A DNA stretch of 34,695 bases. Origin: Rhodoferax sp. Lineage in GTDB: Bacteria; Pseudomonadota; Gammaproteobacteria; Burkholderiales; Burkholderiaceae_C. A program made the translations under genes and the position numbers. This document shows positions 1 through 10,127 of the stretch, in pieces (the first letter of the stretch is position 1; the number at the start of each line of letters is the position of its first letter). The stretch is from assembly GCF_030646845.1 (NCBI RefSeq), contig NZ_JAUSLE010000081.1, forward strand, positions 1 to 34,695, in the 5' to 3' direction. The notes under the pieces are model-generated. The model saw only the letters and a program-made list of their open reading frames with translations, was not told the origin of the DNA and made no database searches.

Positions 1-1023
<1,023 letters not shown>

Positions 1024-1051
1024 ATTGGCTGGGCGCCTGTGGCCGACGGGC

Positions 1052-1501
1052 CTACTGCAACTGGCCTTTGAGCGCCTCGGGCAGCGGCAAAGCCATCACG
1101 GCGATCCCTTCCTCGATCAAGGACTCGGTCTCAGCGCGGGAGGCTTGGCCGCGGATGCCGCGCTCCTTCGCTTCGCCGTAATGGATCTTGCGTGCTTCCT
1201 CGGCAAACTTGTTCCCGACATCGTCGGTATTGGCCAGGATACGGCGGGCCACCGCCATCCAGGCGGTCGGCAGAGTCTGATCTGCCGTGGCCGTGGCGAC
1301 CACTTCCTGCGTGCTTGAGGTCTCGCCACGGGCCGCGCCCAGGTTAAGCCGCGGCGCGCTCAAACGCTTGGTAATGGAAGCGTCGCCGCACACCGGACAT
1401 TCGACGAGGCCGCGGCCCTGTTGGCTCAGGAAATCGTCTTCGGACGCAAACCAGCCTTCAAACACATGCTGGTGGCCACACTGAATATCCAGAACTTTCA
1501 T
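1052..1501 (-). CDS. DUF1178 family protein with a CxxC zinc-ribbon-like N-terminus
   Basis: This is a 149-residue cytoplasmic protein that I recognise as the DUF1178 family, whose function is not known. The start at 1501 (MKVLDIQC...) is chosen because it begins the conserved N-terminus; an upstream in-frame extension to 1561 runs back over the end of the NUDIX gene and has no family resemblance. Residues C8, H10/H12 and the C35-x-x-C38 pair (ECPVCG) look like a small metal-binding knuckle. A variable low-complexity linker follows around residues 55-75, then a conserved helical part containing ILANTDDVG, FAEEARKIHYGE and the C-terminal EEGIAVMALPLP segment. The start codon lies 8 bases from the NUDIX stop codon, so the two are very likely co-transcribed at the tail of the nuo operon. 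Confidence 0.85.
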   Translation of the reverse strand: MKVLDIQCGHQHVFEGWFASEDDFLSQQGRGLVECPVCGDASITKRLSAPRLNLGAARGETSSTQEVVATATADQTLPTAWMAVARRILANTDDVGNKFAEEARKIHYGEAKERGIRGQASRAETESLIEEGIAVMALPLPEALKGQLQ

Positions 1502-1508
1502 GGCGCCA

Positions 1509-2114
1509 TTATCCAGCGATAGGGGGCGCGGTGGCTTGCTTCCAGTGCAATTGCCATGCACCCGACAGGACGTTCTGCAACCACAGGGCAGCCGTCAGGG
1601 TTTTCGCATCGGTCACCCGGCCATCGCGGCACCACGCCAACAGCTCGGTCGGTGTCGCAGTGAACACATCCAGAAACTCGCCCTGGTCAAGCTGACGGGC
1701 GCCCTGGGTCAAGCCGCGGGCAAACCAGATGTCAATGAATTCGGTCGAATAGGAAATGACCGGATGCAGCACCCCTGCTCGCGCCCACTCCATGGCGGTG
1801 TAGCCGGTTTCCTCCATCAACTCGCGCTGGGCGCAGACCTGGATGTCTTCTCCGGCATCGAGCTTGCCCGCCGGAAACTCAATCATGACCTGACCAACCG
1901 GGTAGCGGAACTGGCGCTCCAACACCACCCGCAGCCCACCTGTGGCGTCTTCGATCAGGGGAACGATCATGACGGCCCCGGGATGCACGACGTATTCGCG
2001 GCTGGTGGTGGCTCCGTCAGGGAGTCTGACGGTATCGCGAAACGCGTGCAGCAGACGGCCCTTGAACAATTCGATGCTCGAGAGCTTTTCTTCGATCAGA
2101 TGGCGATCGTCCAT
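1509..2114 (-). CDS. NUDIX hydrolase, ADP-ribose pyrophosphatase-like
   Basis: This is a 201-residue NUDIX hydrolase. A complete Nudix box GX5EX7REUXEEXGU is visible as GKLDAGE, seven residues, then RELMEETGY, at about residues 82-104. Its glutamates bind the divalent metals used to cleave nucleoside diphosphates linked to another group. The N-terminal half (SSIELFKGRLL, REYVVHPGAVMIVPL, VLERQFRYPVGQ, EFPAGKLD) matches the NudF/ADP-ribose pyrophosphatase branch rather than MutT, because the RQFRYP and E-PAGKLD motifs are typical of that branch. ADP-ribose is therefore the likely substrate, but other nucleotide sugars are possible. It begins 15 bases after the DUF2818 stop and ends just before the DUF1178 start, consistent with read-through from the nuo genes. 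The Shine-Dalgarno is weak. Confidence 0.88.
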   Translation of the reverse strand: MDDRHLIEEKLSSIELFKGRLLHAFRDTVRLPDGATTSREYVVHPGAVMIVPLIEDATGGLRVVLERQFRYPVGQVMIEFPAGKLDAGEDIQVCAQRELMEETGYTAMEWARAGVLHPVISYSTEFIDIWFARGLTQGARQLDQGEFLDVFTATPTELLAWCRDGRVTDAKTLTAALWLQNVLSGAWQLHWKQATAPPIAG

Positions 2115-2129
2115 AAGCTTTGTCGAGAA

Positions 2130-2432
2130 CTAGTCGCGGTGTTTGAGCAGGTAGCGATAGACAAAACCAGGGAATGCAAACGTCACAAACAATGTTGCTG
2201 TGATCGCATAGAACTCCCAGGTTTGCGGCGCAATCTGGCCCACCCGTTTTTCCAGCAGCAGGGCCAAGCCGCCCACCAGAAAATAGAACACCACGAGTTC
2301 GGCCAGCCGGACCGCCAGCGTCTTCGGCTTGCGCGGCGTCACGACAGCCATCAGGCGATGACTGATGAACGGCAGATTGGCCGCGCAAAATGCGGTCAGT
2401 ACGACCACCCAGACAGAGACAGTTTGAGACAC
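2130..2432 (-). CDS. DUF2818 family small membrane protein downstream of nuoN
   Basis: This is a 100-residue protein with three hydrophobic segments: about residues 5-22 (VWVVVLTAFCAANLP), 43-62 (LAELVVFYFLVGGLALLL) and 72-92 (FYAITATLFVTFAFPGF). Basic residues lie between the first two (RKPKT) and at the C-terminus (YRYLLKHRD), so it should be an inner-membrane protein. I recognise it as DUF2818, a family found right after nuoN in many betaproteobacteria. Its role is not established. Its position, 24 bases after the nuoN stop in the same direction, suggests a lineage-specific accessory or assembly factor for complex I, but that is inference from location only. Confidence 0.85.
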   Translation of the reverse strand: MSQTVSVWVVVLTAFCAANLPFISHRLMAVVTPRKPKTLAVRLAELVVFYFLVGGLALLLEKRVGQIAPQTWEFYAITATLFVTFAFPGFVYRYLLKHRD

Positions 2433-2456
2433 GTGTGGAGAACCAGGTGCTGGCTA

Positions 2457-3944
2457 TCAGGCGCCCAGCATCTGCACGACCGCATCGGCGCACAAAGCCA
2501 TCAGGGCGCCGGGCACCAGGCCCAGGATCAGCACCAGCGCGCCGTTGATCGACAGCACGGCCCGAACGTCGAATGGTGCCGACACGGTGCTGGCCGTGAT
2601 GGGCTGGTCAAAGTACATGACTTTCACGACGCGCAGGTAGTAGAAAGCACCGATCAGCGACATCAGCACAGCGAACACCGCGAGCCCGATATGGACTGCC
2701 TGACCCGACGCGACCAGCGCCTGCAACACCGAGAGCTTGGCGTAAAAACCAACCATGGGGGGAATGCCGGCCAGCGAGAAAAGACAGATGGCCATCACGC
2801 CGGCGTAAAGAGGACTGCGCTCGTTCAGACCAGCGAAATCAGAGATCTCTTCACTCTCAAAGCCCTCGCGGGCGAGCAGGAGGATGACCCCAAAACTTGC
2901 CAGCGTGGTGAGGACATAGGTGATGACATAGAACATGGACGAACTGTAGGCATTGGCGGCGGAAAGGACGTTCCCATTCACCACACCCGACATCAGGCCC
3001 AGCAATACAAAACCCATTTGCGAAATGGTCGAGAACGCCAGCATGCGCTTGAGATTGGTCTGTGCGATGGCCGCCAGATTTCCGATCAGGAGCGAGCCAA
3101 TCGACAGCACCATCAGCATCTGCTGCCAGTCGAGCGCCAGCGGCAACATGCCCTCCACCAATAGCCGAATAATGATCGCGAATGCCGCCAGCTTCGGCGC
3201 GCCACCGATGAACAGCGTCACCGCCGTGGGTGCACCCTGGTACACGTCGGGAATCCACATATGGAATGGCACCACGCCCAGCTTGAAAGCGAGACCCGCC
3301 ACCACAAACACCAGACCGAAGACCAGAACCTGATGTTTGATTTGCCCTGAGTTGATGGCTCTGAACACGGCAGTGATATCCAGCGAGCCAGTCGCACCGT
3401 ACATCATCGACAAGCCGTACAAAAGGAAACCAGAGGCCAGGGAACCCAGCACAAAATACTTCATCGCAGCTTCTGTCGACGTGGCATCGTCACGCCGCAA
3501 GGCCACCAGCGCATAACTCGCCAGCGTCAGCAATTCAAGACCCATGTAAATCACGAGAAAATTGTTGCCCGAGATCATGACGAACATGCCCAGCAATGCA
3601 AACGTGCTCAGTGAGAATATCTCGCCGCCCCGCAACATGTCCCGGTCTGCGGCGTAGGGACGTCCGTACACCAGCGTGACCATGACGGCCACCGTTGCAA
3701 AGCACTTGAGCCAGTTGCCCATCGGGTCGCTGACCACCATGTTGCCAAAGCCATACAGCGTTACACCACCGCTGGCGTAAGCTGCCTGCAGGGCAGCCAC
3801 CACGGCCAAGGTCAGCAAGGTCAGCAAATAGGTTGTTGTGCGGCGTGGACTCTTCACACCGAGATCGGCCAGCGCAATGACGCAGGCCATGACAAGCAGG
3901 ATGATTTCGGGGTACACCGAGATCCAACTGAGTTTATCGATCAT
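2457..3944 (-). CDS. nuoN: NADH-quinone oxidoreductase subunit N
   Basis: This is a 495-residue antiporter-like subunit of the membrane arm of respiratory complex I, one of three such subunits (L, M, N) linked to proton pumping. It has about fourteen hydrophobic segments. Family motifs visible include the glutamate-bearing [15 protein letters not shown] (about residues 135-149), the lysine motif [20 protein letters not shown] (about 221-240), [11 protein letters not shown], and [20 protein letters not shown] in the second half. Length is normal for the family. It is the last core nuo gene, 39 bases downstream of nuoM. The start ATG at 3944 has an AGAGATGG-like purine-rich stretch just upstream. 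Confidence 0.97.
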   Translation of the reverse strand: MIDKLSWISVYPEIILLVMACVIALADLGVKSPRRTTTYLLTLLTLAVVAALQAAYASGGVTLYGFGNMVVSDPMGNWLKCFATVAVMVTLVYGRPYAADRDMLRGGEIFSLSTFALLGMFVMISGNNFLVIYMGLELLTLASYALVALRRDDATSTEAAMKYFVLGSLASGFLLYGLSMMYGATGSLDITAVFRAINSGQIKHQVLVFGLVFVVAGLAFKLGVVPFHMWIPDVYQGAPTAVTLFIGGAPKLAAFAIIIRLLVEGMLPLALDWQQMLMVLSIGSLLIGNLAAIAQTNLKRMLAFSTISQMGFVLLGLMSGVVNGNVLSAANAYSSSMFYVITYVLTTLASFGVILLLAREGFESEEISDFAGLNERSPLYAGVMAICLFSLAGIPPMVGFYAKLSVLQALVASGQAVHIGLAVFAVLMSLIGAFYYLRVVKVMYFDQPITASTVSAPFDVRAVLSINGALVLILGLVPGALMALCADAVVQMLGA

Positions 3945-3983
3945 TTTCCATCTCTTAATTCAAATTTGGTCAATTCAGACTGA

Positions 3984-5459
3984 TCAATTCAGCTTGGACA
4001 GCGCAACATGCTTGAGCAACTCCGCCACCGACGTATCCATGACGTCGGTAAACGGCTTCGGATAGATACCCATGTACAACACCGCAATCGCCAGCAAAGC
4101 GAGCATCAGGAACTCGCGGCTGTTGATGTCGACCAGGGCCTTGACATGAGGGTTGGCAACCGGGCCCAGATAGACGCGCTTGAACATCCACAAGGAATAG
4201 GCTGCCCCAAAGATCAGCGCACTCGCGGCGCCAAAACCCAGCCAGAAATTGGCTTTGACGGCACCCAGAATCACCATCCACTCGCCCACGAAACCAGCGG
4301 TAGCCGGCAAGCCGCAATTGGCCATGGTAAAGAGCAGCGCAAACGCGGTGAACTTGGGCATGGTGTTGACCACACCACCGTAGCTGGCGATCTCGCGCGA
4401 ATGGACGCGGTCATACAGCACCCCGATAGACAGGAACATGGCAGCCGACACAAAGCCATGCGCGATCATCTGTACCAGACCGCCCGACACGCCCAGATCA
4501 TTGAAGATGAAGAAACCGAGGGTCACGAAACCCATGTGCGCAACCGAAGAATAGGCCACCAGCTTCTTCATGTCCTTTTGCACCATCGCCACCAGACCGA
4601 CATAGATGACGGCAATCAGGGACAGCGCAATCATCAACCAGGCCCACTCCCGCGCCGCATCGGGCGCAATGGGCATGGAAAACCGCAGGAAACCATAGGC
4701 CCCAAGTTTCAGCATGATGGCGGCCAGCACGGCGGACCCGCCGGTGGGCGCTTCCACGTGTACGTCAGGCAACCACGTGTGCACCGGCCACATCGGCACC
4801 TTCACGGCGAAGGCGGCCAGGAAAGCAAAGAACAAAAACGTCTGTGTGGTGCCATCCAGGGGTAGCTTGTGCCACAAGGCCAGGTCGAAGCTGCCACCCG
4901 ACTTGACATACAGAAAGATCAACGCAATCAGCATCAGGAGCGAGCCGAGTAGCGTGTAAAGGAAGAACTTGAACGCGGCGTAGATCTTGTTCGGGCCGCC
5001 CCAGATACCAATGATCAGGTACATCGGGATCAGGGTTGCCTCAAAAAAGACGTAGAACAGCATGCCATCCAGCGCGCAGAAAACGCCGATCATCAAGCCG
5101 CTCAAAATCAGGAACGCACCCATGTACTGGTTCACGCGCCGGGTAATGACTTCCCAGCCCGCAATGACGACCACCACGTTGATGAATGCCGTCAGCAGCA
5201 CAAACCAGAGTGAAATGCCGTCCACGCCAAGGTGGTAGTTGACATTGAAGCGACTGATCCAGGGCGCCTTCTCGACGAACTGCATGGCGGCCGTGCCAAG
5301 TTTGAACCCGGAATACAGCGGCAGGGTCACAAGAAAGCTGGCAACGGCGCCGATCAACGCGACCCAGCGCACAGTACGCGCCTGATCGTCACGACCGAGT
5401 GCCAGCAGCACGACACCGAAAACAATCGGCGTCCAGATAGCCAGGCTCAACAATCCCAT
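3984..5459 (-). CDS. nuoM: NADH-quinone oxidoreductase subunit M
   Basis: This is a 491-residue antiporter-like subunit of the complex I membrane arm. It is hydrophobic throughout. Conserved motifs are FFEATLIPMYLIIGIWGG with the key glutamate (about residues 139-156), KVPMWPVHTWLPDVHVEAPT (about 219-238), ILAAIMLKLGAYGFLRF-like AAIMLKLGAYGFLRF, and DMKKLVAYSSVAHMGFV. Length is typical. The ribosome site AGGAG lies at the end of nuoL, followed by an A-rich spacer and ATG at 5459, so translation is probably coupled to nuoL, which ends 13 bases upstream. Confidence 0.97.
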   Translation of the reverse strand: MGLLSLAIWTPIVFGVVLLALGRDDQARTVRWVALIGAVASFLVTLPLYSGFKLGTAAMQFVEKAPWISRFNVNYHLGVDGISLWFVLLTAFINVVVVIAGWEVITRRVNQYMGAFLILSGLMIGVFCALDGMLFYVFFEATLIPMYLIIGIWGGPNKIYAAFKFFLYTLLGSLLMLIALIFLYVKSGGSFDLALWHKLPLDGTTQTFLFFAFLAAFAVKVPMWPVHTWLPDVHVEAPTGGSAVLAAIMLKLGAYGFLRFSMPIAPDAAREWAWLMIALSLIAVIYVGLVAMVQKDMKKLVAYSSVAHMGFVTLGFFIFNDLGVSGGLVQMIAHGFVSAAMFLSIGVLYDRVHSREIASYGGVVNTMPKFTAFALLFTMANCGLPATAGFVGEWMVILGAVKANFWLGFGAASALIFGAAYSLWMFKRVYLGPVANPHVKALVDINSREFLMLALLAIAVLYMGIYPKPFTDVMDTSVAELLKHVALSKLN

Positions 5460-5472
5460 TTTTTTTATTCTC

Positions 5473-7500
5473 CTACTTGAGCCAGACGAAATACGTCATC
5501 AGCACAAAAACACCCAAGATCATGGCCAGTGCGTAGTGGTACAGATAACCAGACTGCACCCGGCGGGCCAGACCAGATACCCAGGCGACAACTTTCCAGG
5601 AGCCGTTGACGAGCGTGCCATCAATCAGGAACTGGTCGCCGCCCTTCCACAAACCGACACCCAGAGCACGCGCGCCACGCGCCAGCACGTTCTCATTGAA
5701 CCAGTCCATGTAGTACTTGTTCTCCAGCAGGGTGTAGATTGGCTCAACACGGCGTTTGATGGCGGCCGGCAATGCCGGATTGACGATGTACATGTAGTAG
5801 GCGCTGGCCACACCTGCCAGCGCAAGCCAGAACGGCAGGGTCGTCAATGCGTGCCACGCCATTTGAACCGGACCATGGAACAACTTCGCCAGTTCTTCCA
5901 TCGCCGCGTGTTTTTCGGCGTTGACGAAGATGGCGTCCTTGAAGAACTCTCCGAACAGCATGGGCTGAATCGTCATGAAACCGATCACGACCGAGGGGAT
6001 CGCCAGCAAAATCAGCGGTACCGTCACCACCCAGGGTGACTCATGTGGCTGGTGCTGCTCCTGGTGGTGGCCATGGTCACCCGCATGATGCGCATCGTGG
6101 TGGGCGTCAGGATTCTGGTCGAAACGCTCCTTGCCATGGAACACCAAAAAATACATCCGGAACGAGTAGAACGCGGTCACAAACACGCCGGCCAGCACGG
6201 CAAACGATGCAAAGCCGGCACCCGGCAGGTGGCTTGCGTGAACCGCTTCAATGATGCTGTCCTTGGAATAGAACCCGGCAAATAATGGCGTTCCGATGAG
6301 AGCGAGCGAGCCCAACAGCGTGGTGATCCACGTGATCGGCATGTACTTGCGCACTCCCCCCATCCAGCGGATGTCCTGGTTGTGGTGCATGCCCATGATG
6401 ACCGAACCGGCTGCAAGAAACAGCAGGGCCTTGAAGAAGGCGTGCGTCATCAGATGGAACACCGCCACCGAATAGGCGGATGCGCCAAGCGCCACTGTCA
6501 TATAGCCGAGCTGGGACAGCGTGGAATACGCCACCACGCGTTTGATGTCGTTCTGGATGATGCCAAGAAAGCCCATGAACAAGGCCGTGATGGCACCGAT
6601 CACCAGCACGAAGTTCAGCGCCGTGTCGCTCAGCTCAAACAGGGGCGACATGCGCGCCACCATGAAAATGCCGGCGGTCACCATGGTGGCCGCATGGATC
6701 AACGCCGAGATCGGGGTCGGGCCTTCCATTGAATCGGGCAACCAGACGTGCAGCGGAAACTGGGCTGATTTACCCATGGCCCCAATGAACAGACAAATGC
6801 AGATGACCGTGATCAGCATCCAGTCGGTTCCCGGGAAACTCAACTTTGCCAGATCGCCCGCCTTGGCAAAAGCCTCGGTGTAATTCAGTGTGCCCGCAAA
6901 GGCAACGATCAGTCCGATGCCCAGGATGAAGCCGAAGTCCCCCACCCGATTGACCAGAAAGGCCTTCATATTGGCGAAAATGGCGGTAGGCTTGTTGAAC
7001 CAGAATCCGATCAGCAAATAGGAGACAAGTCCCACCGCCTCCCAGCCAAAGAACAACTGCAACATGTTGTTGCTCATCACCAGCATCAGCATGGAGAAGG
7101 TGAAGAGAGAAATGTAGGCAAAGAAACGGTTGTAGCCTTCATCCTCTTCCATGTAGCCAATGGTGTAGATGTGAACCATCAAGGACACAAAAGTCACCAC
7201 GCACATCATCATCGCGGTCAGGCCATCGACGAGGAAGCCAATTTCCATTTTGAGACCACCCACCACCATCCAGGTGTAGAGGGTTTCATTGAAACGCGCC
7301 CCGTCGAGCGCCACGCTCTTGAGCGTCATGGCGGACAGGATGAATGACAACATTACACCCAGAATGGTGAGGGAGTGCGACATGCGGCGACCGATCCAGT
7401 TGCCACCAAACTTGGTACCAAGAATACCGGCCAGAACGGCCGCCGCCAGCGGCGCCATCGGCACCGCCAGAAGCGTTGAAGCGGACAGGGTTTGACTCAT
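5473..7500 (-). CDS. nuoL: NADH-quinone oxidoreductase subunit L
   Basis: This is a 675-residue distal antiporter-like subunit of the complex I membrane arm; the family carries a long lateral helix at the C-terminus. The start at 7500 (MSQTLSAST) is chosen because the upstream in-frame extension to 7605 runs inside nuoK. Motifs visible: LFFGWEAVGLVSYLLIGFW, KSAQFPLHVWLPDSMEGPT, SALIHAATMVTAGIFMVAR and DIKRVVAYSTLSQLGYM. A histidine-rich hydrophilic loop occupies about residues 463-485, between transmembrane segments. It carries roughly ten histidines in 22 residues and could bind metal ions, though such loops are often simply variable. Start and nuoK stop are 4 bases apart. Confidence 0.97.
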   Translation of the reverse strand: MSQTLSASTLLAVPMAPLAAAVLAGILGTKFGGNWIGRRMSHSLTILGVMLSFILSAMTLKSVALDGARFNETLYTWMVVGGLKMEIGFLVDGLTAMMMCVVTFVSLMVHIYTIGYMEEDEGYNRFFAYISLFTFSMLMLVMSNNMLQLFFGWEAVGLVSYLLIGFWFNKPTAIFANMKAFLVNRVGDFGFILGIGLIVAFAGTLNYTEAFAKAGDLAKLSFPGTDWMLITVICICLFIGAMGKSAQFPLHVWLPDSMEGPTPISALIHAATMVTAGIFMVARMSPLFELSDTALNFVLVIGAITALFMGFLGIIQNDIKRVVAYSTLSQLGYMTVALGASAYSVAVFHLMTHAFFKALLFLAAGSVIMGMHHNQDIRWMGGVRKYMPITWITTLLGSLALIGTPLFAGFYSKDSIIEAVHASHLPGAGFASFAVLAGVFVTAFYSFRMYFLVFHGKERFDQNPDAHHDAHHAGDHGHHQEQHQPHESPWVVTVPLILLAIPSVVIGFMTIQPMLFGEFFKDAIFVNAEKHAAMEELAKLFHGPVQMAWHALTTLPFWLALAGVASAYYMYIVNPALPAAIKRRVEPIYTLLENKYYMDWFNENVLARGARALGVGLWKGGDQFLIDGTLVNGSWKVVAWVSGLARRVQSGYLYHYALAMILGVFVLMTYFVWLK

Positions 7501-7504
7501 CTTA

Positions 7505-7813
7505 TTAACCCTTGAGCGTATTGAGTTCGTCCACATTGATGCTGGACTTGTTGCGGAACAGCAGCACCAAAATGGCCAGACCGATGGCCGATTCGGCGGC
7601 AGCAACGGTCAGAATGAAAAACACGAAGATCTGCCCGTGCATATCGCCCAGATAGTAGGAGAAAGCCACGAAATTCGTATTCACCGCCAGCAGCATCAAC
7701 TCGATCGCCATCAACAGGACAATCAGGTTCTTCCGATTGAGGAAGATGCCGATCACCGACAGCGCAAACAGCATGGCGCCGAGAGAAAGAAAATGTCCAA
7801 GGGTCAAGGTCAT
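7505..7813 (-). CDS. nuoK: NADH-quinone oxidoreductase subunit K
   Basis: This is a 102-residue membrane subunit of complex I with three transmembrane helices. Its membrane-embedded glutamates form part of the proton path; the conserved one is seen in [17 protein letters not shown] (about residues 32-48) and a second in [13 protein letters not shown] (about 66-78). The C-terminal motif [11 protein letters not shown] is typical. Its ATG overlaps the nuoJ stop as ATGA, showing translational coupling. Size is normal. Confidence 0.96.
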   Translation of the reverse strand: MTLTLGHFLSLGAMLFALSVIGIFLNRKNLIVLLMAIELMLLAVNTNFVAFSYYLGDMHGQIFVFFILTVAAAESAIGLAILVLLFRNKSSINVDELNTLKG

Positions 7814-8484
7814 GCTTTTTTCTCCGCATTCGGGTTGTTTTCCCCAGTCCCTGTCGCCGCATCGTCAATCACGGCTGCCTGGGTCGCCGCCATCTTGAGC
7901 ACAGTCATCCGGTCTTTTGCCTTCACCCGCACCTGCTCGGAGGGGCTCACATACTTGCTGTCCTTGCGTTGACGCAATGTCAGCGCAATGGCGGCAATCA
8001 TGGCGACCAGCAGAATCGCCGCAGCGATTTCAAGCGGATAGATGTATTCGGTAAACAAAAGCTTGCCCAGCTCGCGACTGTTCGATGTTTCCCCAGTCGC
8101 CTGGCCAAGAGCGGCAGCAACTTGCGGCTCTTCCGTAACCCGAAATCCGCCCATCAGGACTGCCGCCATCTCAAGAGCGATGAGGACACCCATCACGGCT
8201 GCCAGCGGAAAGTGTTTCCAGAAGCCCACGCGGACGCCATCGACATTGATGTCCAACATCATCACCACAAACAGGAACAGCACCATGACTGCCCCAACGT
8301 ACACCAGCACCAGCGTGATGGACAGGAACTCTGCCTTGAGCAGCATCCAGATCATGGCCGCCTGGAAAAACGAGAGCACGAGAAATAGCGCGGCGTGAAC
8401 AGGGTTGCGGGCCGTAATCACCCGAAACGCGGCGAACAGCAACACCGCTGAAAAAACGTAGAACAGACCTGTTTTGACATCCAT
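7810..8484 (-). CDS. nuoJ: NADH-quinone oxidoreductase subunit J
   Basis: This is a 224-residue membrane subunit of complex I with about five transmembrane helices. The conserved stretch is [17 protein letters not shown] (about residues 61-77), which forms the pi-bulge helix in known structures. The N-terminal [21 protein letters not shown] is characteristic. The C-terminal 50 residues are a hydrophilic tail ([22 protein letters not shown], then Ala/Asn-rich) that is poorly conserved in the family. It overlaps nuoK by four bases and starts 26 bases downstream of nuoI. Confidence 0.96.
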   Translation of the reverse strand: MDVKTGLFYVFSAVLLFAAFRVITARNPVHAALFLVLSFFQAAMIWMLLKAEFLSITLVLVYVGAVMVLFLFVVMMLDINVDGVRVGFWKHFPLAAVMGVLIALEMAAVLMGGFRVTEEPQVAAALGQATGETSNSRELGKLLFTEYIYPLEIAAAILLVAMIAAIALTLRQRKDSKYVSPSEQVRVKAKDRMTVLKMAATQAAVIDDAATGTGENNPNAEKKA

Positions 8485-8510
8485 GGGAGTAGTTTCTTTC
8501 TTGCGGCTAA

Positions 8511-9032
8511 TCAGCGGTACTTGGCGTCAGCCGACTTGCTGGCCGCAATTTCGTTTTCGTACCGATCGCCAACGGCTAGCAGCATTTCTTTGGTGAAGTA
8601 CAGGTCCCCGCGTTTTTCACCGTGGTACTCAAGAATATGGGTTTCAACAATCGAATCGACCGGGCAACTTTCTTCGCAGAAGCCGCAGAAAATGCATTTG
8701 GTGAGATCGATGTCGTAGCGACTGGTGCGACGCGATCCATCGGCCCGCACCTCGGATTCAATCGTGATGGCCATGGCAGGGCACACCGCCTCGCACAGTT
8801 TGCATGCGATGCAACGCTCCTCGCCGTTCTCGTAGCGGCGCAAGGCGTGCAGGCCCCGAAATCTTGGCGACAGGGGAGTCTTCTCTTCCGGGAACTGGAT
8901 CGTCACCTTGCGACGGAAGGCGTAGCGCCCCGTCAGCGCAAGGCCCTTGAACAACTCCAGCAACAAGAAACTGGTGAGGAAATCCTTGAGGGAAAAAGTC
9001 GATGGCACGGCGGCTGAAGTGATGTTGGACAT
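8511..9032 (-). CDS. nuoI: NADH-quinone oxidoreductase subunit I, 2x[4Fe-4S] ferredoxin-like
   Basis: This is a 173-residue subunit of the complex I connecting arm that carries electrons through clusters N6a and N6b toward N2. Two classic CxxCxxCxxxCP motifs are visible: [12 protein letters not shown] and [12 protein letters not shown], at about residues 73-84 and 112-123. The N-terminus has an amphipathic or hydrophobic segment ([20 protein letters not shown]) that docks on the membrane subunits. It sits between nuoH and nuoJ, with ATG 12 bases after the nuoH stop. Confidence 0.97.
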   Translation of the reverse strand: MSNITSAAVPSTFSLKDFLTSFLLLELFKGLALTGRYAFRRKVTIQFPEEKTPLSPRFRGLHALRRYENGEERCIACKLCEAVCPAMAITIESEVRADGSRRTSRYDIDLTKCIFCGFCEESCPVDSIVETHILEYHGEKRGDLYFTKEMLLAVGDRYENEIAASKSADAKYR

Positions 9033-9044
9033 GATCAGCTCCTG

Positions 9045-10127
9045 TTACTTCCAGATATTGAAAGAGGTCTGCATCCAGGCGCCCACGACCAGCAGCCATA
9101 CCAGCGTTACCGGTATGAAAATTTTCCAGCCCAAACGCATGATCTGGTCATAGCGGAAACGTGGGAAGGTGGCACGCACCCAGATAAACAGGCTGACCAC
9201 CGCACAGGTCTTCAACCCCAGCCAGATCCAGCCCGGAACCCAGTTGAACAAGGCACTGTCAATCGGCGACAACCAGCCGCCCAGGAACATGGTGGCCGCC
9301 AGAATGGACACCAGCCACATGTTCGCGTACTCGGCCAGGTAGAACATGGCGTATGACATGCCTGAATATTCGACCATGTGCCCGGCCACAATTTCAGCTT
9401 CACCTTCAACCACGTCGAAAGGGTGACGATTGGTTTCAGCGAGACCCGAAATGATGTAAACAACAAAAATGGGCAGCAACGGCAACCAGTTCCACGAGAG
9501 GAAGTTGAGGCCGATGTGTGCGAAATACCCCTTGCCCTGCCCGGTCACAATGTCCGTCATGTTCATGCTGGCCGACACCATGAGCACCACGATCAGACAG
9601 AAGCCCATGGCGATTTCATAGCTCACCATCTGGGCGGAAGCCCGCATGGCACCAAGAAACGAGTATTTGGAGTTGGACGCCCAGCCCGAAATCACCACAC
9701 CGTAGACTTCCATTGACGTGATGGCCATCACGAACAACAGACCGGCGTTGATGTTGGCCAGTGCGACATCAGGACCAAACGGGATCACCACCCAAGCCGC
9801 CATCGCGGGCATGATGGTCAAGACGGGACCAATGAAAAACAGGCCTTTGCTGGCCGCCGTCGGCATCAGGATCTCTTTGCCCAACAGCTTCAAGGCGTCA
9901 GCAATCGGCTGCAGCAAGCCCAGAGGACCGACCCGATTTGGGCCCACACGAACCTGCATCCAGCCCAGGAACTTGCGCTCCCACAGAGTGAGGTAGGCAA
10001 CAGCGCCCATCAAGGGCAACACCAGCACCACGATCTTGATGAGGTTCCATATGACCGGCCAAACCATGGCAGACCACCAGGACGCGTCGAGCAGCCCTTG
10101 CCCGGAAGCAAAAATGGCGTCAATCAT
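9045..10127 (-). CDS. nuoH: NADH-quinone oxidoreductase subunit H
   Basis: This is a 360-residue membrane subunit of complex I that helps form the quinone-binding chamber. About eight or nine hydrophobic segments are present. Conserved motifs are [20 protein letters not shown] followed by [12 protein letters not shown] near the N-terminus (about residues 49-84), and [20 protein letters not shown] with [15 protein letters not shown] at about 227-265, the acidic quinone-chamber loop. Its ATG overlaps the nuoG stop codon by four bases (10124-10127). Confidence 0.97.
   Translation of the reverse strand: MIDAIFASGQGLLDASWWSAMVWPVIWNLIKIVVLVLPLMGAVAYLTLWERKFLGWMQVRVGPNRVGPLGLLQPIADALKLLGKEILMPTAASKGLFFIGPVLTIMPAMAAWVVIPFGPDVALANINAGLLFVMAITSMEVYGVVISGWASNSKYSFLGAMRASAQMVSYEIAMGFCLIVVLMVSASMNMTDIVTGQGKGYFAHIGLNFLSWNWLPLLPIFVVYIISGLAETNRHPFDVVEGEAEIVAGHMVEYSGMSYAMFYLAEYANMWLVSILAATMFLGGWLSPIDSALFNWVPGWIWLGLKTCAVVSLFIWVRATFPRFRYDQIMRLGWKIFIPVTLVWLLVVGAWMQTSFNIWK

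Noticed and set aside
1500..3164. Long plus-strand open frame of 554 codons opposite the NUDIX, DUF2818 and nuoN genes
   Set aside because: It lies fully antisense to well-supported genes, is rich in H, Q and R as expected from mirrored GC-rich codons, and shows no domain.
3970..3992. Nine-base direct repeat TCAATTCAG at the end of nuoM
   Set aside because: It is a short duplication around the stop codon with no further copies and no structure, and looks like a local replication slip.
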